Below are positions 1-6,706 of a stretch of 10,221 nt of DNA, in pieces. The notes under the pieces were generated by a model. The model saw only the letters and a list, made by a program, of their open reading frames with translations, searched no databases and was not told the DNA's origin. Source of the stretch: an uncultured Collinsella sp. (lineage in GTDB: Bacteria > Actinomycetota > Coriobacteriia > Coriobacteriales > Coriobacteriaceae); NCBI GenBank assembly GCA_902475375.1, contig CABRZC010000068.1, forward strand, positions 1 to 10,221, read 5' to 3'. Position numbers and translations under genes: made by a program. Each line of letters starts with the position of its first letter. The stretch's first letter is position 1.

Positions 1-1
1 T

Positions 2-325
2 AATAAGTTCAATCTTCAATTTGAACTGAGTTGGAAGCTCCTTAAGCGCCTACTCGAGTATGAGGGCGCCACGCTTGCCGCGTCGGGGTCTCCTCGTGCC
101 ATCTTGAAGGAGTCCTACCGGTTCTACGACTTTATTGATGAGGCGGCCTGGCTAGATATGCTCAGAGACCGCAATACGAACGTCCATATCTATGACAACA
201 AGCTCGCTCAAGATTTGATTCAGCGCATCTTGAACGTCTATATTCCCGCTTTCTGCCAGTTGCGAGACGGGCTGATGGAGCGATACGGCGAGCTTCTTCT
301 GGTGCCCGACGACCAGTTTGTTTAA
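2..325 (+). CDS. Nucleotidyltransferase substrate-binding (HEPN, HI0074/HepT-like) protein, 5' truncated by window edge
   Basis: The reading frame is open from base 2 to a TAA at 323-325, so the gene begins outside the window and at least 107 residues are visible. The FELSWKLLKRLLEYEG stretch, then SPR, then a W-L-D-M-L-x-x-RN block followed by H and Y, match the HI0074-type nucleotidyltransferase substrate-binding family, an all-helical HEPN fold. RNTNVHIY at 170-193 is an exact RX4HXY motif. In characterised HepT toxins this motif holds the ribonuclease residues, and its tyrosine is the site AMPylated by the MntA antitoxin. Such proteins are normally paired with a small MNT-fold nucleotidyltransferase. 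None follows here, so a partner would lie upstream of the window. A TTG at 104 could be mistaken for a start, but the family match clearly runs upstream of it. The family call is confident; toxin activity is inference, since HI0074-type members are less well characterised than HepT. Confidence 0.85.
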   Translation, partial: NKFNLQFELSWKLLKRLLEYEGATLAASGSPRAILKESYRFYDFIDEAAWLDMLRDRNTNVHIYDNKLAQDLIQRILNVYIPAFCQLRDGLMERYGELLLVPDDQFV

Positions 326-451
326 TTCCTTAAGATTTAGCGGGGGGTTGTTGCCGTTTACCGATGGGTTGTTGTGCAACAAACGGGGAGCTGTAATACT
401 GAATCCATCTTTGCAAACTGCACTTTAACCACACCAATGCAGGGAGGATGT
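326..451. other. Intergenic spacer with a short inverted repeat
   Basis: There are 126 bases between the HEPN gene and the surface protein gene. No hairpin followed by a T-tract is visible, so termination of the upstream gene is unexplained. An inverted repeat TTGTTG-TG-CAACAA lies at 369-382. The best promoter-like match is TTGTGC at 372-377 and an extended -10, TGT-AATACT, at 392-400 with a 17-base spacer. It is weak and I would not rely on it. Confidence 0.3.
441..447 (+). promoter_or_regulatory. Ribosome binding site AGGGAGG that fixes the start of the surface protein
   Basis: AGGGAGG sits four bases before the ATG at 452. It overlaps the codons that follow the in-frame ATG at 437, so it argues against both that start and the one at 374. 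The 452 start also places the signal peptide at the very N-terminus. Confidence 0.7.
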
Positions 452-2086
452 ATGCAACCCAAGCATTCCGCGATTGTTGCGGGCCTGACGCTGGCGCTTT
501 CGTTTGGCGCCGTTGCCGCACCCGCAACCGCTATAGCCGAGGAGCCCACGCCGGGCGTTGCCTCGGATGCCACCGATATCGATAAGGGCCTGTACACCCA
601 GCAGTCTTTCTCGGGCGTGCTGAGGTCGGTTCAGGGCGTTTCGTTTGTCAGCGTGACTGATGAGATGAAGTACTTTACCAAGTACGAGAGCCACGGCAAC
701 TATAACCAGGGTTTTTCGTATGGCGACTGCTATAACGCGCTGGGTTATTACCAGTTCGACCGTCGATGGTCGCTCATTCCGTTTATGAAGCAGGTCTACA
801 ACTACGATTCTGCCAAGTACGGCATGCTTAAGGCCGCGATTGACCGCGGCAGCGAGATTTCCAACGGAAGCAACCCCATGTACGCGAACGGTCAGCTCAC
901 CGAGCTGGGTCGCATCGCGCAGGATGCCTTCCTGGGTGCTTACAACACCGATCCGGCTGAGTTCTCGGCGCTGCAGGATGCCTATGCGTACAACTCCTAC
1001 TATGCGGTGACCGAGTCGTGGCTTAAGAACGCTCTGGGTATTGATATTTCCGGTCGTGCCGATTGCGTCAAAGGCATGGTGTGGAGTATTACCAATATGT
1101 GCGGCACGGGTGGCTGCCAGGACTTTTTCCGCTGGGCAAACCTTTCCAACAGCATGACCGACCGTGAGTTTGTGACGGCGCTTTCGAACAGCGTGGTTGA
1201 TAACGTGGCGCGCAAGTATTCGAGTCAGCCTCAGTACCATGATGGATGGAAGAATCGCTATAAGAACGAGCTCAAGGACTGCTTGGTCTACATTGCTGAG
1301 GACGAGGCTGCTACTGAGGAGGCGCCTTCGGAGCCCGATCCGGAGCCGGAGCCCGCGCCCGCGCCTCGCCCGAACAAGGTCCCCGCTGCGCCTGCTGGGC
1401 CAACGGTGGAAACCGATAGCGATACGGACAATGGCGGCGAGACGGGTGCGCCTTCGACTGGTGTTGGCAACAATGGTGCCGCTAATGGCGGGACTGCTTC
1501 GGGTGGAACGGAGTCTGCTGGCGGTGCTGGTGATTCGGGCTCTGGTCCAACCGGCGGTTCTGTCTCTGGATCGACTGGCGGTTCCGTTTCTGGCTCGACC
1601 GATAGCGGCTCCTCTAATGGCTCCACCGATGTTGGCGAGAGCTCTGGCGCTGATTCCGACTCGACCGAGGACTCCAATGTCAGCAATTCGTCGACCGAGA
1701 ACAAGCCCTCCTTTGTCGAGCAGGTTGGCGCCATGATCGGGTCTTCAATGACGGCTGGCAACAAAATCGGCTCGTCTTCTGGTGAGGCTCCCGAGTCCAG
1801 GACCGACGGCGATGCCGACGCTACGATCGATGCGGGCGCGAGACAGTCCGACGCCGATGCTCAGAAGGTTGACGACAAGAACGTCACCTCGAACACCACG
1901 ACGACTACCACGACCACGACGACCAAGGCCTCGGGTGGCAATATGCCTAAGACGGGCGACCTCATCGTGATGGCGAGCCTTGCCAGTGCAAGCTTGGCGA
2001 CGCTTGGCGCCACGTCCATTGTGAGTGGCAAGCACAAGCTTGATCAGCAGAACAAGGCTGCTGGTGAGGACGGTTCCGAGGAGTAG
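452..2086 (+). CDS. Sortase-anchored secreted protein with lysozyme/transglycosylase-like domain and long stalk
   Basis: 544 residues. Residues 1-29 form a signal peptide (K4, hydrophobic core, AIA before EE). Residues about 65-282 form a globular domain. It has KYESHGNY with Glu79 and, about 20 residues later, NALGYYQF, which resembles the catalytic Glu plus G-x-x-Q-F pattern of soluble lytic transglycosylases and related phage or VgrG-linked lysozymes. Several cysteines (C93 and the later MCGTGGC pair) may form disulfides. From about 283 to 497 there is a stalk: a Pro/Glu-rich stretch, a Gly/Ser/Thr-rich stretch with the octapeptide GGSVSGST twice, and ten threonines in a row. The C-terminus carries MPKTG at 498-502, a hydrophobic segment at about 504-524 and a basic GKHK tail, which is a sortase sorting signal with Met in place of the usual Leu. 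Secretion and wall anchoring are well supported. The peptidoglycan-cleaving role is inferred from motif spacing. The gene is monocistronic, with a terminator right after it. Confidence 0.85.
   Translation: MQPKHSAIVAGLTLALSFGAVAAPATAIAEEPTPGVASDATDIDKGLYTQQSFSGVLRSVQGVSFVSVTDEMKYFTKYESHGNYNQGFSYGDCYNALGYYQFDRRWSLIPFMKQVYNYDSAKYGMLKAAIDRGSEISNGSNPMYANGQLTELGRIAQDAFLGAYNTDPAEFSALQDAYAYNSYYAVTESWLKNALGIDISGRADCVKGMVWSITNMCGTGGCQDFFRWANLSNSMTDREFVTALSNSVVDNVARKYSSQPQYHDGWKNRYKNELKDCLVYIAEDEAATEEAPSEPDPEPEPAPAPRPNKVPAAPAGPTVETDSDTDNGGETGAPSTGVGNNGAANGGTASGGTESAGGAGDSGSGPTGGSVSGSTGGSVSGSTDSGSSNGSTDVGESSGADSDSTEDSNVSNSSTENKPSFVEQVGAMIGSSMTAGNKIGSSSGEAPESRTDGDADATIDAGARQSDADAQKVDDKNVTSNTTTTTTTTTTKASGGNMPKTGDLIVMASLASASLATLGATSIVSGKHKLDQQNKAAGEDGSEE
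1553..1600 (+). repeat. Two tandem 24-base units encoding GGSVSGST
   Basis: 1553-1576 and 1577-1600 encode the same octapeptide with only third-position differences. They lie inside the stalk of the surface protein (residues 368-383). Such in-frame units can change copy number between strains and alter stalk length. Confidence 0.75.
1895..1924 (+). repeat. Ten consecutive threonine codons (ACN run)
   Basis: Residues 482-491 of the surface protein are all threonine, encoded by a mix of ACC, ACG and ACT rather than one repeated codon. The run lies directly before the sorting signal, where wall-spanning Thr/Ser/Pro segments are usual. Mixed codons suggest that selection is on the protein and that slippage is limited. 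Confidence 0.8.
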
Positions 2087-2119
2087 TTTCTCGGTTGCCG
2101 AATACCTTTAGAGTCGGGG

Positions 2120-2157
2120 CGGGGTCCGGTGCAACTGCATCGGACCCCGTTTTGTTG
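2120..2157 (+). terminator. Strong intrinsic terminator
   Basis: CGGGGTCCGGTGC at 2120-2132 pairs with GCATCGGACCCCG at 2137-2149. That gives a 13-base-pair stem with a single G-T wobble and an AACT loop. TTTTGTTGT follows at once. It lies 34 bases after the stop of the surface protein and separates it from the ATPase-like gene. Confidence 0.92.
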
Positions 2158-2287
2158 TGCAACGATTAGTTATGCCCCCTCACGCCCCATGTTGCTACCG
2201 TTGCCCGAAACGTCTGCATGACGGCATCATTGCGGTTGAGTTGCTCGATACAATGGGCATCGTGCTGCGTTTTAGGGAGAAGTTACG

Positions 2288-4084
2288 GTGTCTGAACAGG
2301 CGATTTATGGCGATACTGCCTACTATGGCGTAGAGTTGATCAGCCGCTCGGGTAACGGGGCGCTACCGGTCGGCGAACATGACTTTGCCGAGGCCATGGA
2401 TCGATGCGTGCTAGTCGACAAGACGATGTTTATTGCCGATGTCTTGGATGCTGATGCTTCCGTTGTGGCGTGTTGTCGGCCCGAAGGCTTTGGCAAGAGC
2501 ATGAACCTGTCGATGCGTAAGGCTTTTCTGGAGCGACCCGCGGTCGGGCAGGTCGATCGGGGCCTGTTTGCTGGTTCCCAGATTTGGGATGCGGGTGGCG
2601 GGCGCTATCGGGATGAGTTTGCCTGCTACCCTGTGATATCGCTGGACTTTTCTGGCGCCGCGAGGTGCGGTGCCAACGTCGGCGGCGTCGTGCGTGAAGC
2701 TCTTACGGGTGAGTGCGCTCGCCTGTTGGCGCTTTTGGAGGCTCCGGATTTGCCCCGAGACAAGGTGCGCCACATCGAGCGCGTTGCGCGTGGCGTGGCG
2801 GGCGAGGACGAGGTTGCCTCGGTGCTTGACGTGCTCATTGAGCTACTGGAGATGGCCTGCGATGAACAGGTTGTGCTGCTCGTTGATGGATACGACGCGG
2901 CGTGGTCGCGCCGTGCGAGCGCGAGGGGCGCTTCCGGCGCCGATCCGGCAAAGCTATTCGACCGTGTGCTGTTTGACGCCATTGCCGCTGCGGGGGATTC
3001 GTTGCGGCTGGCATGTCTTATGGGGGAGTATCCCGGTCCTGCCGAGTTGGCACTTTCTTTGCGCGGGTGTTCGTACTGCATGTCGACGCCGCTCTCGACG
3101 TGGTGCGATCGTTGGTTTGGTTTTTCGGATGACGAGGTTCAGGCTCTGCTGAGCCATGCTGGACGCGGGGAATTCCTGGATAACGCGCGTGAATGGTTCG
3201 AGGGATACCGATTTGGCGGGTTTTATTGTTCGAGTCCGGCGCGCGTTATCGGTTTCTTGAACCGCGGTTGCACGCCGCCAGTGCGGGCCGATTTGTATGG
3301 ATACGCTGATAGCCTGAGCAGGGCGGTTGGTGATTGGAATCTCGATCGGCTTGCGACATTGTTCGAGTTGCTTGAGGCTCATGGAAGCGTTGGGGTCCCG
3401 CTCCGTCTGGGCGCCTTCGGGTCGAATGACGCGTGCGTCGATGATGTTTGGACTGCGTTATACCTGTCCGGCTTCCTAACGACGGATATGGTGGAGGAGC
3501 CTGGAAACAGTGCTCGCTCCCGTGCTCTGCGTCTGCCCAATGGCGAGCTTCGCCAGGCGTTGCGTCTCGTGATTATTGAATGGTTTGAGTGCGCCGCCGA
3601 GGATGTGCGGGACGTCGATGCGTTTCGTGACGGGTTGTGCCGCGGTGACGAAGACGCGGTAAGCCAGGCGCTGCGTCGAATTCTAGGTGACGCGGGAGCT
3701 GGCGCGGTCGAGATGGATTCGCCGTTGCCATACCACCTGCAGTTGCAAGGGCTCTGCTTTGGTATGCCGGGGTATGCCAATCCCTCATCCAATCAAACGC
3801 GCGGGGCGGATCGCTGGGATATCCAGGTGTTCCCTACGGGAAGGATGCTCGATGTGGCCGATACCCTCGGCATGCTCGACGAACGTCCGCTTGTCACTAT
3901 GAACATGATGTATGACCCCGATGTGGATGCGCTGGGTCTGGAGCTGTTGGCGGTTCAGGCGCTGCTCGACATCGAACGTGACGGTATCGACGAGATTCGC
4001 GTGCCACGACCAGGTATCGGCCGCGTGCGCTGGGGCTTCGGCTTTGACGGGCAGCACGTGTCCGTAGTGTGCCAGCGGCTGTAG
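2288..4084 (+). CDS. AAA-ATPase-like / PDDEXK family protein with apparently degenerate active sites
   Basis: 598 residues from a GTG start, with AGGGAGA at 2274-2280 as ribosome binding site. The order of motifs follows the AAA-ATPase_like family: LPVGEHDF (26-33), VDKTMFI (43-49), a P-loop region RPEGFGKS (64-71), LFAGSQIW then YPVISLDF (about 93-121), VVLLVDGYD (195-203), FGFSDDEV (277-284) and WFEGYRFG (303-310). From memory of the family, the P-loop is usually RPRRFGKS and the Walker B region is L-I-D-E-Y-D. Here the two Arg are Glu-Gly and the Walker B Glu is Gly201, although Lys70-Ser71 remain. The C-terminal part should be a PDDEXK nuclease. An Asp at 511 (RWDIQV) fits, but the E-x-K that should follow is not visible; the nearest comparable strand is LVTMNMM (535-541). 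Family members are abundant in gut bacteria and have no settled function. The family call is confident. Loss of both activities is inference from a remembered consensus. The gene runs towards 4109-5128 (minus), with 24 bases between stops. Confidence 0.8.
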   Translation: MSEQAIYGDTAYYGVELISRSGNGALPVGEHDFAEAMDRCVLVDKTMFIADVLDADASVVACCRPEGFGKSMNLSMRKAFLERPAVGQVDRGLFAGSQIWDAGGGRYRDEFACYPVISLDFSGAARCGANVGGVVREALTGECARLLALLEAPDLPRDKVRHIERVARGVAGEDEVASVLDVLIELLEMACDEQVVLLVDGYDAAWSRRASARGASGADPAKLFDRVLFDAIAAAGDSLRLACLMGEYPGPAELALSLRGCSYCMSTPLSTWCDRWFGFSDDEVQALLSHAGRGEFLDNAREWFEGYRFGGFYCSSPARVIGFLNRGCTPPVRADLYGYADSLSRAVGDWNLDRLATLFELLEAHGSVGVPLRLGAFGSNDACVDDVWTALYLSGFLTTDMVEEPGNSARSRALRLPNGELRQALRLVIIEWFECAAEDVRDVDAFRDGLCRGDEDAVSQALRRILGDAGAGAVEMDSPLPYHLQLQGLCFGMPGYANPSSNQTRGADRWDIQVFPTGRMLDVADTLGMLDERPLVTMNMMYDPDVDALGLELLAVQALLDIERDGIDEIRVPRPGIGRVRWGFGFDGQHVSVVCQRL

Positions 4085-4108
4085 GGAGCGGGGTGTTTCC
4101 GGCCTCCG

Positions 4109-5128
4109 TTACTCGGCTTCCTTCATGGGCGGCATGGGCTTCCAGTTGGGATCCTTGATGATCTTGCGGGCGTCCTTCATGCCGCGGCGCAGCGCCGGAA
4201 TGCCGGTCTTAAAGCATTTGTCGACCGCAGCCAAGCGGATGAACTCTTTGCAGAAGGTCGCGGCGTTGCCCAAGCGGAACAGCACGGGATGATAGTCGCC
4301 GTAGATTTGCATGTAACGGGCCAAAAAGCCGCGGTTGCGCATGATGTAGTAGCGGTTGGTGTCGCTCGTGGAGTTGAGCTGGCGTTTGCCGGCGATATCC
4401 CAGTTAGAGACAGCGCGGGCGCGCTTGAGGACCACGTCGGCGACCACGGCGGCGGGGAAGTGCTGGCTGGCGACATAGCCGTAACAGGCGTCGTCGCCAT
4501 AGATGAAGAAGCGAGCGTCGGGCAGGCCGATCTTGTCGACTACGCGACGCGAGAACAGGCCGCCCTCAAAGCACAGTTGGTTCATGGCTCGGTAGCCCTC
4601 GGGGCCCAGATCCCACTTGGCGATGGGGTTGGGGATACCAAGCGAAAGGATGAGCTGATACTGCCAAAAGAAGGCGCCACCGTCGAAGTCTAGACGCGAG
4701 CCTTGGATGACGTCGTAGCGGTCGGTCCACTTGGCCAGGCGCTCGATGCCCTCGGGGATGACGAGCACGTCGTCGTCCATCACCCAGAACCACTGGGCGC
4801 CCAGGTCGTAGGCACATTTGGTGCCGGCGGAGAAGCCACCTGCACCGCCGCCGTTTTCGAGTTGCGGTGCGTAGATGACGCGGTCGGTGCCACCCTTTGC
4901 ATCGGGCTGGTCAGTGTCGATGCCCCATAAGTTAGCCAAGCGCTCGTTAAACGCCGCGCACATGGCTTCGGTCTCGCGCGAATTCTCGTTATCGACGATC
5001 ACGATGCGCCAAGGAGCGGCCGTGAGCTCGGTCATGGAGTCGAACAGGTTGGCCAAGAGCTCTTGGCGCTTGTATGTGACGACGACGATGGCGAGCTTAT
5101 CGATGGGAGTGGGAAGGGTGGAAGTCAT
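4109..5128 (-). CDS. Family 2 glycosyltransferase, galactofuranosyl/rhamnosyl transferase-like
   Basis: 339 residues when started at the ATG whose complement lies at 5126-5128. AAAGGA is 11-12 bases upstream of it on the minus strand, and the protein then begins just before the first strand of the GT-A fold. An in-frame ATG at 5191 would add 21 residues of non-family sequence and sits inside a palindrome over the predicted transcription start, so I reject it. Motifs: VVVTYKR (15-21), IVIVDNENS (42-50), the NGGGAGGFSAG nucleotide-sugar loop (92-102), WVMDDDV with the metal-binding DDD (118-120), CFEGGLFSR (186-194) and YGDDACYG (210-217). The glycine-rich loop, DDD and later GDD are typical of GlfT-like and rhamnosyltransferase-like GT2 enzymes. 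The likely role is cytoplasmic transfer of a sugar onto a lipid-linked cell-surface glycan. Donor and acceptor cannot be read from the sequence. No UDP-galactopyranose mutase is present in the window to support galactofuranose specifically. Confidence 0.88.
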   Translation of the reverse strand: MTSTLPTPIDKLAIVVVTYKRQELLANLFDSMTELTAAPWRIVIVDNENSRETEAMCAAFNERLANLWGIDTDQPDAKGGTDRVIYAPQLENGGGAGGFSAGTKCAYDLGAQWFWVMDDDVLVIPEGIERLAKWTDRYDVIQGSRLDFDGGAFFWQYQLILSLGIPNPIAKWDLGPEGYRAMNQLCFEGGLFSRRVVDKIGLPDARFFIYGDDACYGYVASQHFPAAVVADVVLKRARAVSNWDIAGKRQLNSTSDTNRYYIMRNRGFLARYMQIYGDYHPVLFRLGNAATFCKEFIRLAAVDKCFKTGIPALRRGMKDARKIIKDPNWKPMPPMKEAE

Positions 5129-5183
5129 GAACGAGAATATCCTTTCGCGTGGGCAGCGTGTCGGCCCTGCGGAATAAACAACA

Positions 5184-5197
5184 TGTCCCATGGGACA
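5184..5197. promoter_or_regulatory. Perfect 14-bp palindrome, candidate operator
   Basis: TGTCCCATGGGACA is identical on both strands. It sits 5 bases downstream of a TACAAT -10 box on the minus strand, so it would cover roughly +1 to +13 of the glycosyltransferase transcript. That position suits a repressor site. No regulator gene is nearby to name the factor. Confidence 0.5.
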
Positions 5198-5202
5198 CGA
5201 CT

Positions 5203-5208
5203 ATTGTA
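5203..5208 (-). promoter_or_regulatory. Minus-strand -10 box TACAAT for the glycosyltransferase gene
   Basis: ATTGTA on the plus strand reads TACAAT on the minus strand, about 75 bases upstream of the chosen ATG at 5128. No good -35 is present; TTACCC at 5228-5233 is 19 bases away. The promoter is therefore either weak or activator dependent. Confidence 0.4.
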
Positions 5209-5288
5209 AGCGTAGGCGGGCGTCCGCGGGTAATGTTCCGCTAATCACCAAGAACGTTTGCTGCAAGCCTGGTTGACGTGTGTGCGTG

Positions 5289-5306
5289 GTGAGATTGCAA
5301 GCTCAC
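5289..5306. promoter_or_regulatory. Near-perfect 18-bp inverted repeat upstream of the membrane protein gene
   Basis: GTGAGATTGCAAGCTCAC pairs outer GTGAG with CTCAC around a TTGCAA core, with one mismatched pair. It lies 60 bases before the preferred GTG start at 5366. It has the shape of an operator. The half-site spacing (10 bases between GTGA and TCAC) does not fit a CRP site. Confidence 0.35.
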
Positions 5307-5365
5307 ATTGTGGTATTACATAGGTGCCGATTCCTGTGGACGCGATCTTTCTGTTTGGATGCCCT

Positions 5366-6706
5366 GTGAATAAAACTCGTTTAGCCTCCTTTGCCGATAG
5401 CCTTCCCGTCAAGGTCATGTTGCTGTTTTTGGTTCTTCAGGCCGCATTTGTCCTGAGCAATACCGCGGCGAATTGCCTGCCGAGGCCCGTTATCGAGTCG
5501 CATGCGCAGGGCTCGGAGTCCTCGGCCCTGTTGTCTGACATGTATATCTACGACCACCGTGTTGCAGCTGGCCCTGTTTGCTTTGATAACAATCGATTTA
5601 TCATTGAAGTCGCACAGCAAAAGGACCAAGGTTCTCCGTTTAAGACGATGACTGTTGCCGAGATTGATGACGTTACGAAAGCCGACGGGATTACGCATCA
5701 GCAGTACTACCGGTATTGGCATGGATGGCAGCTACTTACGAATCTCTGCCTGTTTATTGGTGGTATCGACGTTGTCGTGGCGCCTGCGGCCGTTCTGGCG
5801 ATTGCCGGCTCCGCTTGTGCTTACGTTGCCTTGCGGAAGCGGTTTTCAAAGCCATTGACGTTGGGTTTCCTCGCTATCCTGTTGTTCTCGACCAATCTGG
5901 TTTTCAATTTTATCGGTGATCTGCTGCTGTGCATCTCGTTCTTTGTGGCGCTCATCATGATGTCTTGCATGAGCCTTCGTTTGGACTCGGCTCCGAACAC
6001 ACGGGCTTTTACAAGCCGCCTTGTCCTTTGGTCGACAGCGACGGGCGTCGTGTTTTCGTTTCTTGACTTTTTAACGATTCCTGCCGCTGTTGTTGCCCTG
6101 CATTGCTTTTTCGCCTTCATTGCGCTCCCCGAGGGTGAGCGCCCCAAGTGCTGCGTCGTCACGATGCTGCAGGCACTCTTTGGGTTTGGACTTTCGTTTG
6201 TGTTTACCTGGGCGATGAAATGGGTTGTCGCGGCATTTGTGCTGGGCTGGGACGAGGTCTTTTCGAACGTTCTGGGCGAGATGGGCCTTTGGTCTGCGCA
6301 TGGGACTTCGTCACTGTTGCCCCAGGCTGACTGGCCTCAGATTTTGAAGGAGTTTTATTGCATGAGCCCGCAGCTGTTCGCCATTTGCTCAACTGCCGGT
6401 TATGCGATGATCTCGAACGTCGTTTGCCTTGTTTCGTTTGCCGTCGTATTGGTGATCTGGATTGCCGCACTCGTATGTTCAATACGGTGTGGCGCGCAAG
6501 ACGGTCGTCGCCGCAAGGTGCTGATCCAGTCGCTGCTCATGGCACTGCCTCTGGTTGTTGTTCTGGGTTATTTCGTTGTTATGCATGACCATGCGATCGT
6601 TCATATTCCGGTATTTGGCTGCAAGAATTGGGCGATTGTCTTTGCGATTTTATTTGTTTCGGGCGTAAGCGCGCTTCGTGGTCTGAGGAGTCAGAAGGTC
6701 GCTTAG
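5366..6706 (+). CDS. Polytopic membrane protein of unknown function, possibly GT-C glycosyltransferase-like
   Basis: 446 residues from the GTG at 5366. An in-frame GTG at 5324 would add 14 residues, but it has no ribosome binding site. The 5366 start has a weak GGA six bases away and gives a short basic N-terminus (NKTR) before the first membrane segment at about 18-34. A soluble loop of about 85 residues follows, ending in YYRYWHGW (114-121), and then roughly ten further hydrophobic segments. Near the C-terminus MHDHAIVHI (406-414) precedes the last membrane segment. A first transmembrane helix, a large outer loop, many helices and conserved His/Trp loops recall GT-C enzymes and unnamed membrane proteins of exopolysaccharide clusters. 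I cannot assign a family, and no D-x-D or E-x-D in the first loop stands out. Its neighbours are glycosyltransferases and an acyltransferase, which suggests surface-glycan work. Its stop codon interlocks with that of the convergent acyltransferase gene. Confidence 0.75.
   Translation: MNKTRLASFADSLPVKVMLLFLVLQAAFVLSNTAANCLPRPVIESHAQGSESSALLSDMYIYDHRVAAGPVCFDNNRFIIEVAQQKDQGSPFKTMTVAEIDDVTKADGITHQQYYRYWHGWQLLTNLCLFIGGIDVVVAPAAVLAIAGSACAYVALRKRFSKPLTLGFLAILLFSTNLVFNFIGDLLLCISFFVALIMMSCMSLRLDSAPNTRAFTSRLVLWSTATGVVFSFLDFLTIPAAVVALHCFFAFIALPEGERPKCCVVTMLQALFGFGLSFVFTWAMKWVVAAFVLGWDEVFSNVLGEMGLWSAHGTSSLLPQADWPQILKEFYCMSPQLFAICSTAGYAMISNVVCLVSFAVVLVIWIAALVCSIRCGAQDGRRRKVLIQSLLMALPLVVVLGYFVVMHDHAIVHIPVFGCKNWAIVFAILFVSGVSALRGLRSQKVA

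Noticed and set aside
374..451. Longer starts for the surface protein at ATG 374 or ATG 437
   Set aside because: They put up to 26 extra residues before an otherwise complete signal peptide and would translate across the AGGGAGG ribosome binding site of the ATG at 452.
425..1764. Long antisense open frames opposite the surface protein gene (425-1240 and 1288-1764, minus strand)
   Set aside because: They mirror the codon structure of the plus-strand gene, have biased composition without family motifs, and lack ribosome binding sites. They are shadows.
2249..2254. TACAAT as a -10 box for the ATPase-like gene
   Set aside because: The hexamer is good, but no -35 is found at 16-18 bases; TTGCGG at 2230 leaves only 13. 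A promoter here is possible but not supported enough to list.
5129..5191. Upstream ATG at 5191 for the minus-strand glycosyltransferase
   Set aside because: It lies within the palindrome at the predicted transcription start, has no ribosome binding site, and adds residues not expected before the GT-A fold.
5288..5307. CRP-type binding site before the membrane protein gene
   Set aside because: GTGA and TCAC half-sites are present, but they are 10 bases apart instead of 6, and CRP-type regulation is not expected in this lineage.
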